From Anas platyrhynchos (taxonomy: Eukaryota; Chordata; Aves; Anseriformes; Anatidae), in NCBI RefSeq assembly GCF_047663525.1, contig NC_092602.1:2301501-2365500 (forward strand): DNA of 64,000 nucleotides. The letters are read 5' to 3'. The notes beneath the pieces were generated by a model, which was not told the DNA's origin, did not search any database, and worked only from the letters and a program-made list of their open reading frames with translations. A program made the translations under genes and the position numbers. Of this stretch, positions 8,794 through 20,900 are shown in pieces. Every line of letters begins with the position of its first letter. Within the stretch, counting starts at the first letter, position 1.

Positions 8794-11687
8794 ATGGTGA
8801 GCTCCAAGCTGCGGCGGGCAGGGGCAGAAACCACGGTGTTGGCTCAGCACCGGGATGGCCCCAAGGGGCAGGGAGAGGTGGAGGCGGTGGGGATCCGAGG
8901 ATCCTTTCTGCCCCGTCAAGGGGATGAGCATTGGCAGCATCCTGCGGGGATCAGCGGGGAGAGGAGAGGGATGAGGGGTGCTTCCCACATCAGCTGCAGC
9001 CAGCAGAGCTTTCTCACTGGGGCGGGCTCCTTTGGGGTGCAGCCGGCAGCTTTTCTCCTTCCCTTCCTCTAGGCAGCGAGGGAAAGGGCAGCTCTGCTCC
9101 CCGAATCCCTCCCGCTCTGTTCCCTCTTGGCAAAATCTCATTTGGGGAGGGGGAAAGCTGCAGGGAGGGGATGCTCGGCAGCAGGGTCGGGCAGGGAGCG
9201 ACTCTGTCCTCATCTCCCTAAAAGACCAGCCAAGGTATTTCTGGTTGTCTCAAACCCCTGCAAAGGAGGAGGTTGATTTTTTAATAAGCAAACTTGTTAA
9301 TGAGTGCTTTGTTCTTAATGAGAGGCCCAGAGCAGTCAGGAGACACCTAAAAATTACCGCATGCTCCTGACCCCGCACCTGGGCAGATCCCGGCCAGTTC
9401 ACCCACCGCTGCCTTTCCTGGGAAAGCGATTTCCCAGCTCCTCTTTGCTCTGACCTATTTGGCAAAACTCATCAGGAAAGCAAAGAGGGAGTTGTACTTG
9501 GGGCAGGACTCTTACAGCTCTGCAGCGTCTCAGGGCCACCCAGCTCCTGAGCAATGCAGGGGGAAAACCACCGAGCACCCAGGGATTAAAGCCCGGAGCT
9601 ACCGTGAAGGACTTGTGGCTAAGCACCGGGTAGTTTCAGGCTTTTATTCCACACCATAAAAAGGCAGCGAGTTCCTGAGACGTGCTTGAACCCCGCAGGC
9701 ACCCAAGAAAGCCAAGAAGAGGATCGAGGGTGCTAATTCCAACGTCTTCTCCATGTTCGAGCAGGCCCAGATCCAGGAATTCAAAGAGGTAGGTGGATTT
9801 GGTGGAAGTGACCGAGAGGGTTTTGGCCAAGGTGTAGGGTGTGCGTGGCACCAGGGCTGCTGTGGGGAGCCATCACCCCAGGGGGCAGGGGACAGGATTG
9901 TTCCCTGGCTGGGTGATGACCCCCAGCCCTCCTCCTCTGCTCCCAGGCCTTCACCATCATGGACCAGAACCGGGACGGCTTCATCGACAAGGCGGATCTG
10001 AGAGACACGTTTGCTGCGCTCGGTGAGCCCCCTTTAGGAACATCCCCTCCCCAGCAGCTCTGACGGGAGACCTGCGAAGTGAGAAACCAGCCGGGAGCCC
10101 CCATTCAGCCCCCATTAACTGAGAGAACCAGGGTCAGCAGGGCCAGGAGGACCCATAGCACAGATGGCTTTGGCCAAAAACATCTGATCCGTGGGGCAGT
10201 GGGGCAGGGGAATGCCCCGCTTTTTCCCCTAGAAAAAGTCTCCCGTGGGTGTCCTTCACCAGCACCGCTCTCCCCTAGGGCGCCTGAATGTGAAAAACGA
10301 GGAGATCGACGAGATGATAAAGGAGGCGCCCGGCCCCATCAACTTCACCGTGTTCCTCACCATGTTCGGGGAGAAACTCAAGGGTGAGAGGGTGCCCAGG
10401 GAGCCGGGGGTGGGCTCACACTCAATGTCCTGTCCCACCTGGCACTCTCCGTGCCTCAGTTTCCCCATCCATTTACACCAAGAACACAGCTGTGATGTCC
10501 TTGTCCCTACAGAAAGAGGGGACAGGTCCTGCAGCACCAAAGGTGGCACCAACGGCCCCTTCCCGGCTGCAGCCCCTATCATTTACACCAGCTGAGGCAT
10601 GCAGCCTTCCCCCAGATCTCCTGGAGGCTCCGCGGCCCCAAGGGCCTCCTCCTGGAGCTCTATAAATACACCCAAAAGATTAGATAAGCGCCGGATGCTG
10701 GGGCGGAGGCGACGCAGCCTGCTTGGTGGGCACACCGTGACCACGCATCTGTCTGCTCCTCCCCGTGTCAGGGGATCCTGGCCAACACAAGAGGGCTGGA
10801 GGGATTTAGGGGGGCACAGGGATGTCAGCTTTCCAGCAGAGCCCCCCCGGTTCCCAAATCCCACAGCGTTTCCCAGGGGAAAGCAGGGATTTGGGAAGCA
10901 GGAGACTCCACTTGGCTGCTTCTTCCAATGGTCACGGCCGTGTCACCCTCAGGTGCCGACCCGGAGGAGACGATCCTGAACGCATTCAAGGTGTTTGATC
11001 CGGAGGGCAAAGGGCTGAAATCCGCCTAGTGAGTGCAGGGGTGCTCAGGGGGGGGATGGAGGGCTCACCCCGAAACCTGCCCGGTGCTCACCTCGACCTC
11101 TTGTTTGCAGCATCAAAGAAATGCTGATGACGCAGGGCGAGAGGTTTTCCCAGGAAGAGGTACGTGTCCCTGCCACCCCTCCGCCAGCCCCACACACCAA
11201 AAAATCCCTGCCTGTGCCCAGGGGGTTGAATTGAGCTGTTTTGGTGCTGGGTCCTTTTCCCTTTCCCTGCCGGGTCCCACTGCCCAATTCGGGATCTGCT
11301 CACACCTCAGTTTCCCGTGTGAGAGGTACACGGCTGAAGGGCAGGGCAGGCAAAGTCAAATTTCCACGAAATCCCATTAAAGCAAGCAATAACGTCCTGC
11401 CAGAAGCCACCTCTCACCCCACAGCAGGGCACGAGAGAGCTGGGGCTTCTTTGCCCCTCTCATCCCCTTGGTCAGCACAGCTGTGGGATGGGACCGGTCC
11501 TGAAGCCACACCACAGCTTGTGCAAACCACCAGCCCCATCCACAAACCCCTCCCGTGTCGCCTCTCCACCCTGTTTTTTTCTTGGCAGGTTGACCAAATG
11601 TTCGCTGCCTTCCCTCCAGACGTCTCTGGCAACCTCGATTACAAAAACCTCGTCCATGTCATTACACACGGGGAGGAGAAGGACTAA
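8794..11687 (+). CDS. MYL2: MYL2, myosin regulatory light chain 2, ventricular/slow muscle
   Basis: Regulatory light chain that binds the myosin heavy-chain neck in the sarcomere and tunes contraction when phosphorylated. Coding exons: 8794-8796 (ATG only), 9699-9788, 9947-10022, 10279-10383, 10953-11028, 11111-11159, 11589-11687. All have GT-AG borders and matching phases, giving 165 codons plus TAA; human MYL2 has 166. The start exon holding only the Met codon is as in mammals. The N-terminus [20 protein letters not shown] carries the myosin light-chain kinase target serine (Ser15). The first EF-hand loop, residues 37-48 ([12 protein letters not shown]), keeps all acidic ligands; the later EF-hands are degenerate, as usual. 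The C-terminus ends HGEEKD. It is convergent with CCDC63. Identity is essentially certain. Confidence 0.97.
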
Positions 11688-11832
11688 GCCGTGCTTGTGC
11701 CCAGTGCTGGGGTCAGCTCTGTGGGATCACCTCTCTCCTGGTCACACCGGGGGTCCCTTCGCCCCTCTCCCTGCTCCTCTCCATGACGGAGATTTGTTCA
11801 TCGTGGGGAAAAGAGCGCTGAACAGCACCCAC

Positions 11833-11838
11833 AATAAA
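11833..11838 (+). terminator. MYL2: MYL2 polyadenylation signal AATAAA
   Basis: Canonical AATAAA 146 bp after the stop codon, followed by a GT-rich stretch (TGTCTGTC). It gives a short 3' UTR of about 165 nt. Confidence 0.85.
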
Positions 11839-11876
11839 GTGCGTTTTGGGGTTTGCCTGGATGTACGGTGTGTCTG

Positions 11877-12115
11877 TCATTGAATCCAACTCCTGGCTCC
11901 ACACGGGACCACCCAAAAATCAGCCCACGTGTCTGAGAGCGTTGTCCAAACACTTCTTGAACCTGGGGAGCCTGTCCCAGCACCCGACCACCCTCTTGCT
12001 GAAGAACCTTCTCCTAAGATCCACCCTGCCCCTGCCCCTCACAGCTTCACGCCATTCCCTTAGGTCCCATCGCTGGTCACCAGAGATGTCCCTCACCTCC
12101 TTCCTAGGAGCCACA
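11877..12115 (-). mobile_element. CR1 LINE fragment (3' part, minus orientation)
   Basis: The plus strand shows the antisense of the CR1 3' region: ATTGAATCCAACTCCTGGC, then blocks like GTTGTCCAAACACTTCTTGA, GACCACCCTC and TCACCAGAGATG, which I recognise from chicken CR1 elements. Sense orientation is therefore minus. It is a truncated, inactive fragment sitting between the convergent 3' ends of MYL2 and CCDC63. Confidence 0.85.
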
Positions 12116-12411
12116 GGGTGACCCAGAACCCCCCCATGACCGAACCATTTTGGGTTTTGCAGTGAGGAGAACCAGACCCAGCCTCTGCTCCCCCTCAGCA
12201 CACGCTGCCCGCCCTGCCCCGATGCTGCCAGAGCTGTGGGCTGCAGCACAGCAGCTGCTCCCACCCCCAGCCGCGGGTGAAACCGTGCTGAAATATCACC
12301 CGCAGAGCTTTGGGAGCCCGCGGGAGGCTTTGGGTTCCTTCCAGAGGGGACGGCAGCCATTGCTGGGACAAAACAGACACTGCACAGACACAGAGTTTGG
12401 GGACAAGACTC

Positions 12412-12417
12412 TTTATT
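12412..12417 (-). terminator. CCDC63: CCDC63 polyadenylation signal AATAAA
   Basis: On the minus strand AATAAA lies about 22 bp after the inferred stop codon (12441-12439), followed by a T/G-rich stretch. The 3' UTR would be very short. Confidence 0.7.
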
Positions 12418-12438
12418 TACTCCAGCACCACCGGGATC

Positions 12439-15400
12439 TCACGCCTGGAGGTCATTTCTCGCCCTCTTTCCCGTGCTGCTGGCACTGCCCCGCTCCCTCT
12501 CGCAGCTCTGGAGAACCAGCTCGCGCAGCCGCGCGTGGTCCAGCGGCGCCTCAACTGCCAGAGAAAATGGCCGCCCTCCTCACGCACCGCCCCACGGCGC
12601 TTATATACCTGCCGGGGCGGGGCAGGCCGGCCGCGATTGGTCGGGCGGCAGAGGCGCCAGCTGGGATTGGCTGGGCCGCCAGGAGGATGTCACGGATTGG
12701 CTGACGGCACGGCCGTAGTCCCTCCTCCCCCACCCCTCACACTCACAGGCGTCTGTGGCGTCGGCGGCGCCCTCCATGGTGGGGGGCTGCGGGCAGATGC
12801 GGGCTGGGTCCATGCCCTGCAGCAGCTCGGTGCCGCCCAGCAGCGGGTTGGTGAAGGTCTGGGACGTCAGCGAGCCGTCAGCCTCCAGATAGAGCAGGAT
12901 GGACTCCTTTAGCAGGAGCTCATTGGTCTTCTTCTCCACAAGAGCTGGGAGGGTGTACAGGGAGATGAAGGAGAGCGCCAAGAAATGGGGTTCCCTCAGG
13001 TGGTGTCATCAGATCCCAAGGCTGGATCCCATCCCCAGAGTCAAGACAAGGGCTTGGGGACCCCTGGCTGCCTTTATGCAGCCAGGCTGGCTCCTGAATT
13101 GGCAGGGAATTTGACATCCCAAATTCACACTCAGCAGGGGACACGCACACGTGATAGGTCGGGGGGGAAAAAAACAGCTGAAAATTTTAAAAAATTCAAG
13201 GAAAAGTGGACATACAAGGCACACACTGCATGGCGGGGCAGTCCCAACCCACCGAAAAACTGCATCAGGTTCAGGTCCGTGATCTGCCCGTTATCGCCGA
13301 GCTGCTCCTTGATCTTTGTGTCATCGCAGTCGATTTCTTTGAACAGGACCTCCATGGCAGATTTGAGCTGGCCCAGGACCTTGCTGCTCTCCTTGCATCT
13401 CTCTTCGTACTCGTTGGCTTTCTCAGTCGTTTGGCTCAGCTTGTCCTACCAGCACAGGCTCTGCTAGGTGTCATGAGAGCCCCCTCCTCTCTCCCACCAC
13501 CCCAGACACTGGAGGGGCTGTGGGATGCTCCATTGCTGTAGGGGAAAGGCCCCATGAAGGGGATCCCAAGCTCCCTATGCAACACAAATGAGTCCCCAAT
13601 CTTTGGAAGACCAGGTCTGACCGGAGCCATTTTCTCCCCATGCCTCTCCAGCCATTTCCAAGAGCAGCATTGACAGGACCAGTCCCCCTAGGCCATGTGC
13701 CAGGACAGCCTGCTGTCCTCACAGGGGCAAAACCCAACCGTCCTACCTCCAGCTCCTTCAGGACATGAAGGCTGCTGCTCTCTGCAGCGTCCTGGTCGGT
13801 TGTGAAGAGCGTGATTTCGTCCTGTAGAAACACAAGCACACGGAGAGGGTAGAGTTAGTGGCCGACTGCCCAACAGAGGTGCACAACAGGGACTGGAGAC
13901 CATCCTGTGCCCTGGGAGCAGGGACATCCCACAACAGGCAGAATTTCTTGTTCCAGCCAGCCCTGCACACAGGCAAGGCGGCTCTTGGCTCTCCTGGAGC
14001 TCTTTCCTTTTGCAATATTTTTGCTGGGTGCACGGTGGCAGCATTGAGACAGTTTTAGCTCTGAGCAGGCAGCTTTCTGCCTGCTGGAGTTGTATTTTTG
14101 GCTGCCCTTTGCTTTCTCCTGAGCACACCCGCGTGAGCCAGGCCCTGGTGTGGTGCTGGACAAGTAGAGGATGACAAAACCAACCCCAGCCCCAAGTGTT
14201 TTCCGAAGCAGGCATGAAGGGCCTCGGAGCAGGACTGGAACAGACCTGCAGGTCCTTGATCCTCTGCTGCAGCTTCTCCATCTCGTTGTTCAGCTCGGTG
14301 GCGTAGCTGAAGTAGGCAAAGTTCTTCCCTTCCTTTTCAGTGAACCCGTTCACCAGCTGGTCGATGTCCCCGTTCTCTGCCAGCTCCAGCAGCCGCTTGT
14401 AAGCCACCTCCCGGCTCTCGAAGCTCTCTCCTTGCCTCTTCTTTGCCTTCTGGGCTGCCTTCAAGGCTGAGGAGGAGACAGAGAAGCCGAGCCATGCATG
14501 ACCCCACCAGCAGGGTTTTTGCCTATGAGTTTCATCCTTTTTACCTCGTTTGGGGCTGGGAGCATTCCCCAGAGCTTCCCTGCCCTGAGGATGGTGAAGA
14601 AGGAGGGGAGATGCCTTTGGGCTGCAGTGCTACGAGCTGCTGCAAGCAGCCCCCTTCCACCCTGCAGACCCCTGGTTTGTGGTTTCAGTCACGGGTGGCT
14701 TCTCTCCTGTGCTACCTTCTTTCTTTTTGGCCTCTTCCTCCAGTTCAGAGCGATCCGTGAATTTGGCAAGCACGAAGGTCTTCAGCTTGTTCTCCTGGTC
14801 GCGGATGCGCTCCCGCTCCTGCATCTCGATGTTGTACTGGACGGTGTCTTTGCTGTGCCGTTCGTTCATGGCTGAAATCCTCGCCAGAGCCTCCACCCTG
14901 CACGTGGAGAGCAGCAAGTTACACCCTGAACAGGTGGAAATCACCTGTAAAAGCAGGGGTACAAGGATTTGTATTCCTGACCCAACTTATTGCAGCCGGG
15001 TCACTCAGACCGCAGCTGATCGACCTCTGGTTCCCAAGCAGCGGCAGTGCCCCCATCCCAAAAAATGCCTGGGGTAGATGGAATAAACGACACCCTGCCA
15101 GTAACAATCTCCCTTCACAGAGACCCCTATCCCTTAGACAGCTCCAAATCCTAGAGAAGAGCAGCTGTAACCCATCTCCCTTCCCCCTGACACCAGTCAC
15201 AGAAATTGCCCTGGCCGCGCACCGCTGCTCGTATGCCTGCGTGGACTGCTCCACGGCAGCGTCCATCCTGTTCTTCTGCTGGTCCAGATGCTTACGGAGC
15301 TTGGCGTAGAAGTTGTCCAGGATGGCCTTCTGGATCCGAAGGTTTTCGATCTCTTCTCGGAGCCTGTTATTGACAGTCAGGATGGTGTCAAAACGGACGG

Positions 15401-17747
15401 TGACCTGGGGAGAGGGAAGAAAAAGGTTTGCGACTGGCGCAGGGCTGGGTCTGTGCTGAAAGACCTTGACCAGGGCTAGGACAGACAGGGCACAAGAGAT
15501 CTGAAGCAGGCCCTGCATTGTTCTCCTCCCAGGGATGATCTCAGCAGAGAGCTGGAGCTGGCATTGTCCAAGGCAAAGTGGCTCCGGGCAGCTCGGTTTT
15601 ATCACTAAACAGGTGCAGACCTTTGGGCTTCTTGGCTGGGAACACGTGCTACATTTGGGTCACCGAGCTTGAAGGAGCCTTTGAGATATTCTGGGATTAT
15701 TCAGGCCAGGGGAAGGAGCCGAGTCCTTCGTACAGTTTGTGTGAACCAAATGCATCTGTACCATTACCCTTCATCCTGATCAAGAAGCTTTTTGCACGCA
15801 GGCCCCAGCACAGCCCCACATGTCATGTCCAAAGCTTTGCACGATGTTTGCTTACGTTGTTCAGACGCATCTCCAGGGTCTGAATCTGGTTTTGCAGCCA
15901 CTTGCTACTGTTTGCTTGCTTCACCTTCGTTGCTATCACGTTTTGCCTCACAATCTTTTTTTGCAGCTCCAGGATCTGCACACACAGAGAGAAAATAAAT
16001 CCATAATCTCCACCCCTGCATTCTGGATTCTTGTCAGGACGCTCAGCCAAAGAAAATACCCTCTGCTGACCTGAGCTACAGCAACCATGTCATTAATGAG
16101 CTCACAGCATCTCCAGTCCCAAAGGATCCCACTCTGCACATGCAGAAACACAGACTGTGACGAGGAACCACTTTATTCTCATGTCACCAAGGAAATGAAG
16201 CTGCCTCCGGAGGGAAATTCAGCGGGTGCTGAACAAGGCACAGCAACACCCCTGGCAGGGTGGAAGAGGCAACGAGGAGAGATTTTTGGTAGTGGTTCCC
16301 TTGCTGGCCACACAGCGATCTGTGCAGTCCTCCCTGGGAAGGAGCGGAGGAAAATGTTTGCCAGAACTGGAGAGCTGCCAGCGGAAATAAATCCCCACGG
16401 CGAACGAAGGAGCTGGAGAACAATGAAGCCGGGGGCAGGTGGGAGAGCTGTGACTCAGCCACGAAATCCTGAAGTCCCGAACTGAAAGCTAACCCCGTTG
16501 TGGAAAGCTCTGCAGCATCTCCAGCAGCTCTAAATCTGCTTCCCTGGCTTCTGCCATGGGGAACATCCTCGGGGCAGGGGGCTGCAGCAACCTGTCACTT
16601 CTGTAGCACTGCGTTTTCCCTTGCCCCCCACCCAGTGTTGACCAAACCAAAGCAGGCTGTGCTTTGGAGAAGCTGTAGGGCTTCCCAGATTTTGCTCAAC
16701 CAACCCTTCCATTTTTTTTGCCTCTTTTTCAGGGTCAGAAGAAGTCAAGGGGAAAGCACAGGGGTGTTGTGTGACCATCAGAGGGGAGCTGCAGACACCG
16801 GAGGGACAACAAGGACAGGAGCTGGACCTCAGCCTCCCACCAGTGCTGCTGACTCGAACGGGAGCCTGGCTGTATCCACTCGTCTCCTTTGCTCAGGGGC
16901 AGCTTTATATTCCAGGGCCTGAATTAAATGCTTTGTACACACTGGAGTAAATTCATTCCAGGGCTCTGCTCCGCTGTATCGTGCTCGGCCAGGGAGCCAT
17001 CCAGACGCTCTTACCTGGCTGTCCTGCTCAGCTAGCAGGGCTTTTCTGTCTCTGATCAGGCAGTCGTACTGCTCCTTGGTCTGCAAGAGGCACTTGAGCT
17101 CCGTCCGATTTCTGTTATCCTGCATCACGTTTCTCAGGGAGTTGATCTGGCTCAGTATTAGCGACATCCCTCTGTGTTCTTCCTTCAGCGACTCTATTTC
17201 TTTCCTGCAGAAAAAGGGCGACAAAAGGCATGAAGCAGGTCCCTCCTGCAGTGCTGGGGCAGGTCCTCACCCCTCTCAGCCTAGCACCGGGGCCTCCCAG
17301 AGATCTCAGCATGAACCCCACAGAGCCCGGTGGGGTTGTGCTCACTCCTGGGCATGTATTTGCTGCCTCATGTTGGCACCGAAACATTTCCTCTTCTCCG
17401 CTGAGATCCGAAACTGCTTCTGCAGTCTGCCGAACTCTGCCTCGACGCGACATTCCCTCTCCTTCACGGTGAAGTCCGAGAGCGTGCGCCTCAACCCGGA
17501 CCCCCTCAGCTGTTACGGAAAAAGAAAAAATAAAAATAAAATAAAAAAATAAATCTTGGCCACTGCAGCTTGTCTGGACACAGATTAATGCCACCACACC
17601 TCCAGCGGTGTGGCACACCCCTGCTGTTTCCTCCCTAATGTATTCGTTGCCACCCAGAGCCCTGAGCCAGGCGGGCTGTGTGAGTATTTCTGATCGTCTT
17701 CAGGGCTAAGTCCACTGTGCTTCGGTTTTTACCTTTGAGCTCTTCAT
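12439..17747 (-). CDS. CCDC63: CCDC63, axonemal coiled-coil protein of the outer dynein arm docking family
   Basis: CCDC63 belongs with CCDC114/ODAD1 to the proteins that anchor outer dynein arms on ciliary and sperm doublets; mouse loss causes short sperm flagella. Exons in transcription order: 17747-17733 (MKSSK), 17509-17346, 17204-17015, 15975-15856, 15404-15223, 14897-14716, 14466-14246, 13821-13747, 13445-13253, 12944-12747, 12554-12439. All borders are GT-AG and every phase joins, giving 551 codons; human has about 563. The protein is mostly charged heptad coiled coil: AEFGRLQKQFRI near residue 30, NNRLREEIENLRIQKAIL near 175, NIEMQERERIRDQENKLK near 250. A globular acidic stretch ENGDIDQLVNGFTEKEGKNF lies near 315. 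The last exon (FEAPLDHARLRELV to the stop) is the least certain part; without its splice, read-through stops at 12603-12601. It is convergent with MYL2. Confidence 0.88.
12601..12700 (-). promoter_or_regulatory. three CCAAT boxes 30 bp apart plus TATA, inside last CCDC63 intron
   Basis: The plus strand has ATTGG at 12636-12640, 12666-12670 and 12696-12700, which are CCAAT on the minus strand. TATATAA follows at 12607-12601 on the minus strand, and a YY1-like GGCGGCCATTTT about 25 bp further on. This is the layout of an NF-Y/TATA promoter firing leftwards from about 12572. The only thing downstream within 200 bp is the last CCDC63 exon and its AATAAA. It may be a cryptic or alternative promoter, a promoter for an unrecognised short transcript, or a degenerate 30-bp minisatellite. 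Confidence 0.45.
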
Positions 17748-17863
17748 TTTTCCCGTCTAACTCCACTGTTCACCCTGCAGATTCCTTGGCATGGGACGAG
17801 GGAGCCTTCCTGGGGACCAGCCTGGTTTCAAAGGGGGGAAATGAAATCTGGGGACAGGGACGG

Positions 17864-17911
17864 TTAGGGTTAGGGTTAGGGTTAGGGTTAGGGTTAGGGT
17901 TAGGGTTAGGG
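17864..17911 (+). repeat. (TTAGGG)8 interstitial telomeric repeat
   Basis: Eight perfect TTAGGG hexamers, 48 bp, about 117 bp upstream of the CCDC63 start codon and so in its 5' UTR, promoter or a 5' intron. There are no degenerate copies at either end. Confidence 0.97.
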
Positions 17912-20900
17912 CTGCAGTAAAAGAGGGCACAAGGGCTGATCCTGCATCCCTCACCCCCCAGCTGTGCCAGACACCCATGGGTGCTCCCCTGTGTCCCCCT
18001 GATGCTGCACCCGGAGCGGTCGCTGCTCACCGTGCCGCAGGGCTCTGCGGTTCCTCTCCGGGGCTAAGACAACATTTGGGGTTTTCCTGGGGAAAATCCC
18101 TCGCTCCCAGTGGGAAGGATGAGACCCAGCACGGAGCGGGGAGGGCCAGCAGCAGGTCCTGGGCCTCCTGGAACCGGTGCTGGCCCGGTTGCCGCGGCGG
18201 CATCGCCGTACCGGAGTGTGGCTGGGGACCGCATGGGGACCCCAGCAAGGTGGATGGTTTGGAAACCATCCCTGAAAGCAGCCCTGAGGCATGTGCTCTG
18301 ATGTCTTCCTGATGATATGACCACAGCAGGCTGAAACCTTCCTTTACCTGTTCTGTTTCCCTCTGCAGCATTTGATTTTATCCCATAACCTGGGACTTTG
18401 AAGCCTTTTGCTCGGACCAGAGAGCAGCACCTGGAGCCTGGCCATCCCCAGCAGTTCCCTGGGCTTTCCTCCTGATTTTGTTTTCCTATTTTGCTTGGAG
18501 AGGCAGCAGCCACCACCTCACCAAGGCAGAGGTACCCCTTGCCAAAAGAGCCCAACAAATCCCACTGCCAACACACCTGGGGAAGGACCCTGGGGACACA
18601 GCCTTGGGGACAGCCCATGCAGGGGACAAATTCAGTATTCACGCCTCTCCCTTCCATGCAGGGAAGCACACAGCCTGACTCACAAGAGCCATAAAAATCC
18701 CTTCCCTATAAGCTGGAGAGCGTGGTCAGCTCCTTCCCAGGGCAGTTGGGTTGCTTGGGGAGGCTCAGGTCCCCGGGCAGCAGCATGAGATGGCACCGGA
18801 GGCTGCAGCCGGGCATTTCTGCCCTTCATCCCGAAAAATTTGATAAGCTAATGAGCCAGCCACCACGTTCTGGGCTAATTCACAGGCAGGTAGGTTCTGA
18901 GGATGTGTTAACTGGAAATTATTTTTACAGAAGAGAGCAAAATGTAACAAAATGGACCACGCAGTCCTGCAGCTCCCTTCTCTCCAGCTGGCTTCCCTTC
19001 ACCCTCAGCAGAGCCAAACCTCTGGTTCAGCACAAAGGCAGAGCTGCAGGGGTAGGCACAATTTTCCCAGAAACAACACCTCCGAGTGCCTCAAAAGCTG
19101 TCCTAGAGAGCCTGGTTTCCCTTGGCGTGGCCTTGTTCAGCCTCAAAACACGGCCCCAAAATATCATCCATCCTCGTGGTCCTTCTCGATGGACCAATTC
19201 TCAGTTGTTTAGCCACGAGCGAGTCAGTAAATTAAACTACCGAGGAGGAATCTAATTTGGTAGAGTCTGTATCTGTCACACTGCTTGCAGAAGTGTTCAT
19301 TTTCCTAAAGGGAACTGTTTTCACCCAAACAATGCTCGCTGTCAGACTCCTCTGAAGGAGCGTGACTTCGTTGTCTGGCCGGACCTCCAGGCTGTGGCTG
19401 AGAGGAATGATAATTAGAGCAGGACGAGATCATCCATAGCTTCTGAACTCAACGAACCTCTGTCTTCTGGAAGAAGCCAAAGAAAAGTAACTTTTGGAGC
19501 AATTTTCCTTTTAACCCACCTTCCCTGACTTAATCGTTGCATTTAGCATTAACTGACGTGGAGAAATTATTCCTTCAGCTGCAGATTTGGTGTCTCATTA
19601 AGCCTGCTGGAGCTGTTTCTGGGGCCGTATTCTCACCTGTGCAGCCAGCGTGAATCCTTCCTGATTTCGGTGATATTTACACAGATTTCCCCATTTCACA
19701 CGGTCCAGGGAAATGGGGGCTGTGGGGGCTGCCAGGCCGGGCTGGTTCTGGTCTGAGCCCACCTGCCTGCGGGCGGCCCTACAAGGCCAGGGAAAATCTG
19801 TGGGGTGAGCTGCAGAATCAGGCCCGTATTTTCATGCAAATGTAATATATTCGTGTTACTTAATCCCTATTTATAACAAATCCCGAACTTAATTCCACTT
19901 AACCCATCTTCAGTGTTTGACACATGAGATCTGTGAGTCAGAGGGTTATATATGGAACTGTCAAAACCTTCTTATCCCCCCCCCCCCCCCCAAAAAAAAA
20001 AAAAGCCTGTATTAAATCATAAACTCCCAGCAGCAGCACTGGGAGGACCAGGAGGATGCTGGCATTGCTAAGGCAGCGCAGGATCTCGGCCTGAAGCCCC
20101 ATGACAAAACCAGGCTGAACAAGTCCCGAATTCATTCGCACAAGGTCCGTTCCTGCCCAAATGTCACGTAGGTAGCAGGACGGGAGGGAGATGTCCCTGC
20201 GCGGGCACACGGTCCCAGGTTTGGAGAGGAATTGGTGTGAAGCGAGGGGAGAGGAGGCTGCACAGCTGGCATCCCTCTCTGCTTGGAGGAAACGGTCACC
20301 AGCATTTCCTGCAGATGGGCTTCTTCTGAAGTGCTGACACCAGGCGAAACGCGGCTCCCAGCAGCGAGCCGACTCCCTCGTGACATCCCTCCGTGCTCTT
20401 ATAGGGTGATTTTAGGAGCGATTTCCCCACGACTTGACTTTGGAAAAGCAAAGCTCTCTCCCCCCGCAGGCTCAGCCCCTCCACGAAGCCTAACAGCAGG
20501 GATTTGCTTTCGGCGGCCGTGCTGAATCACAGATGGCTCCGGCTGCAGGGGCTGCTGAGCCAAATTGCTGCGCAGGGGCTGCTGCCGCAGGTGGGCAAAC
20601 ACGGAATAAAACCAGCTGCGGACACGCTGCCTGAGCCACCTCTGAGAGCCATGAAAGCCCTCGGAAAATTTCACTGCCCTTGGGTCAAACCGGCAGCACA
20701 GCAAGCGCCCAAATGCTGCGGGAAATTTTAGGTGCAGCAATGGGAGAGGAGAGGCATCAGGGGGCCAAGGATGGTTTGCAGACGCTGCTGTCACTTGGGA
20801 TCCCACCTGCCCAGGCCGGTGGGACATTTGGCTACGGCAAACCCTCAGCCTCATAAATTCCCCCCGTGACCTCGCAGGTCTCCCCAGAGAAGTCCATCAG

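Noticed and set aside
17115-17618. 167-codon minus-strand frame overlapping CCDC63 exons 2 and 3.
   Set aside because: It is a shifted frame; the in-phase spliced reading gives the coiled-coil protein.
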